Of a stretch of 6,224 nt of DNA, positions 5,501 through 6,224 are shown one piece after another. The notes below the pieces were generated by a model, which ran no database searches, had not been told where the DNA came from, and saw only the letters and a program-made list of their open reading frames with translations. This DNA comes from Akkermansiaceae bacterium. Its GTDB lineage: Bacteria > Verrucomicrobiota > Verrucomicrobiia > Verrucomicrobiales > Akkermansiaceae. Where the stretch lies: positions 1 through 6,224 of the forward strand of contig JARFPV010000313.1 of NCBI GenBank assembly GCA_029288115.1. Direction: 5' to 3'. How positions within the stretch are numbered: the stretch's first letter is position 1; every line of letters begins with the position of its first letter. Made by a program: the position numbers and the translations under genes.

Positions 5501-6224
5501 CCACGGGTTTGAATCGGTTGCGGTAGAATCTACCGTCTGGCAGGATGACGTCGGCGTGGAGGATGAGTAGGTGGGTTCGGCTAGCGTTGGACGGATGGCC
5601 AAGCTCGATGATAGTGGGTTTGCCGTCGTAGAGTGTGGTAGCGGTGCTGATGTCAATTTGGGTTTTATCTTTTCCCAGGGGTGGGCTTTCGATTGAGATG
5701 CGCATGTCGATAGCATGCAGGTCTTCACTTATTGTGAGTTCAGCCTCCATGATGCATTTGAATTCTTGATAAGCTTCACCTGTCTCTGGATCTATTTCCT
5801 TTTCCTCATAGGGGGTTTTTCCATAGGTGGCTTTATCGCCATTGCGGATGGAAATCGCGTATTGTGCAAGGAATTCCGGATTGGCTTGATTGACTTTTTT
5901 GAGTGTCCAGGCGTTTGTTTTGAGGCCTTTGCGGTCGACGCATACAATATGTGATTTGAAGCTGACCAGCCGGGGTAGGGCAAGGATGTCGTCGATGAAA
6001 CGTTGCGTCCTTGAATGAAGACTGGGGGTCCCGGTGATGATGATTTGATTTTTGGTTCCATTGAACAAGACGGATTCGCCCTTACTAAGATGGATGCCGA
6101 GATAGCGGACATGCGGGGAGATGTCGTAGATTTTGTCATTTGAAGGTTTCCCGTTGTTGGGAGCGGGAGAAGGGACCCGCACGGGAGGCTTGGGTATGGG
6201 GTCATCTTTGTTTGTATTATCGGT
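5496..6224 (-). CDS. Secretin-related hypothetical protein (partial, N-terminus beyond right edge)
   Basis: The reverse-strand frame is open from the window edge to a TAA at 5498-5496, giving the last 242 residues of a longer protein. The first visible residues, about 1-30, form a Pro/Asn/Lys-rich linker (KPPVRVPSPAPNNGK at 12-26). Residues about 37-97 (HVRYLGIHLSKGESVLFNG, then NQIIITGTPSLHSRTQRFIDDI) resemble the secretin N1-type module common in Verrucomicrobiota, where a pattern like 'numeric value, recorded, TP-x-x-H' precedes a helix. Near the C-terminus, TQIDISTATTLYDGKPTIIELG (about 188-209) resembles the secretin beta-strand motif usually written T-x-V-x-x-x-DGQTVVLGG. The beta-barrel pore core is not evident between them. 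It may be a degenerate secretin-derived protein or an unrelated beta-rich protein; no function is assigned. A GTG at 6182 is only an internal codon, since the frame continues upstream. Confidence 0.6.
   Translation of the reverse strand, partial: TDNTNKDDPIPKPPVRVPSPAPNNGKPSNDKIYDISPHVRYLGIHLSKGESVLFNGTKNQIIITGTPSLHSRTQRFIDDILALPRLVSFKSHIVCVDRKGLKTNAWTLKKVNQANPEFLAQYAISIRNGDKATYGKTPYEEKEIDPETGEAYQEFKCIMEAELTISEDLHAIDMRISIESPPLGKDKTQIDISTATTLYDGKPTIIELGHPSNASRTHLLILHADVILPDGRFYRNRFKPVE

Noticed and set aside
6180..6182. GTG as the start of the right-edge gene
   Set aside because: The same frame stays open upstream to the window edge through a Pro-rich linker, and a secretin-related protein would be expected to have a longer N-terminal part; the gene is treated as 5' partial.

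Overview
The window looks like core chromosome of a Verrucomicrobiota bacterium, probably near the Verrucomicrobiales/Akkermansiales. The main clue is the left-edge reverse-strand gene: a secreted TPR protein leading into a secretin-type (STN-like) domain, the architecture of the Amuc_1098-type pilus outer-membrane proteins of that phylum. Menaquinone genes, split complex I genes and start codons without Shine-Dalgarno motifs fit this but do not prove it. There is no rRNA, tRNA, CRISPR array, transposase or phage gene.

Layout. Positions 1-1078 (minus) hold the N-terminal 359 codons of the secretin-like pilus protein, which runs off the left edge. A 177-base divergent intergenic region follows. 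Then, on the plus strand, come nuoB and nuoC (complex I subunits, 19 bases apart), a 131-base gap with an imperfect hairpin, a rhomboid intramembrane serine protease, a peroxiredoxin with its own likely promoter, and menH and menB (menaquinone biosynthesis). The last three genes are 16 and 18 bases apart and probably form one operon. A palindromic element of about 50 bases separates menB from a convergent reverse-strand gene at 5496-6224. That gene runs off the right edge and ends in a region resembling secretin sub-domains.

How the genes fit together. NuoB and NuoC belong to the peripheral arm of NADH:quinone oxidoreductase, and NuoB carries the N2 cluster that passes electrons to quinone. 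MenH and MenB make the naphthoquinone ring of menaquinone, the likely acceptor. The peroxiredoxin could remove peroxide produced by respiration. The rhomboid has no obvious link to these pathways.

The window is mostly housekeeping and I do not see a clear new multi-gene system. The points most worth a second look are the nuoBC pair cut off from nuoA and nuoD, the absence of Shine-Dalgarno motifs at all seven visible starts (two with promoter-like elements so close that nearly leaderless mRNAs are likely), the palindromic element after menB, and the secretin-related right-edge protein.
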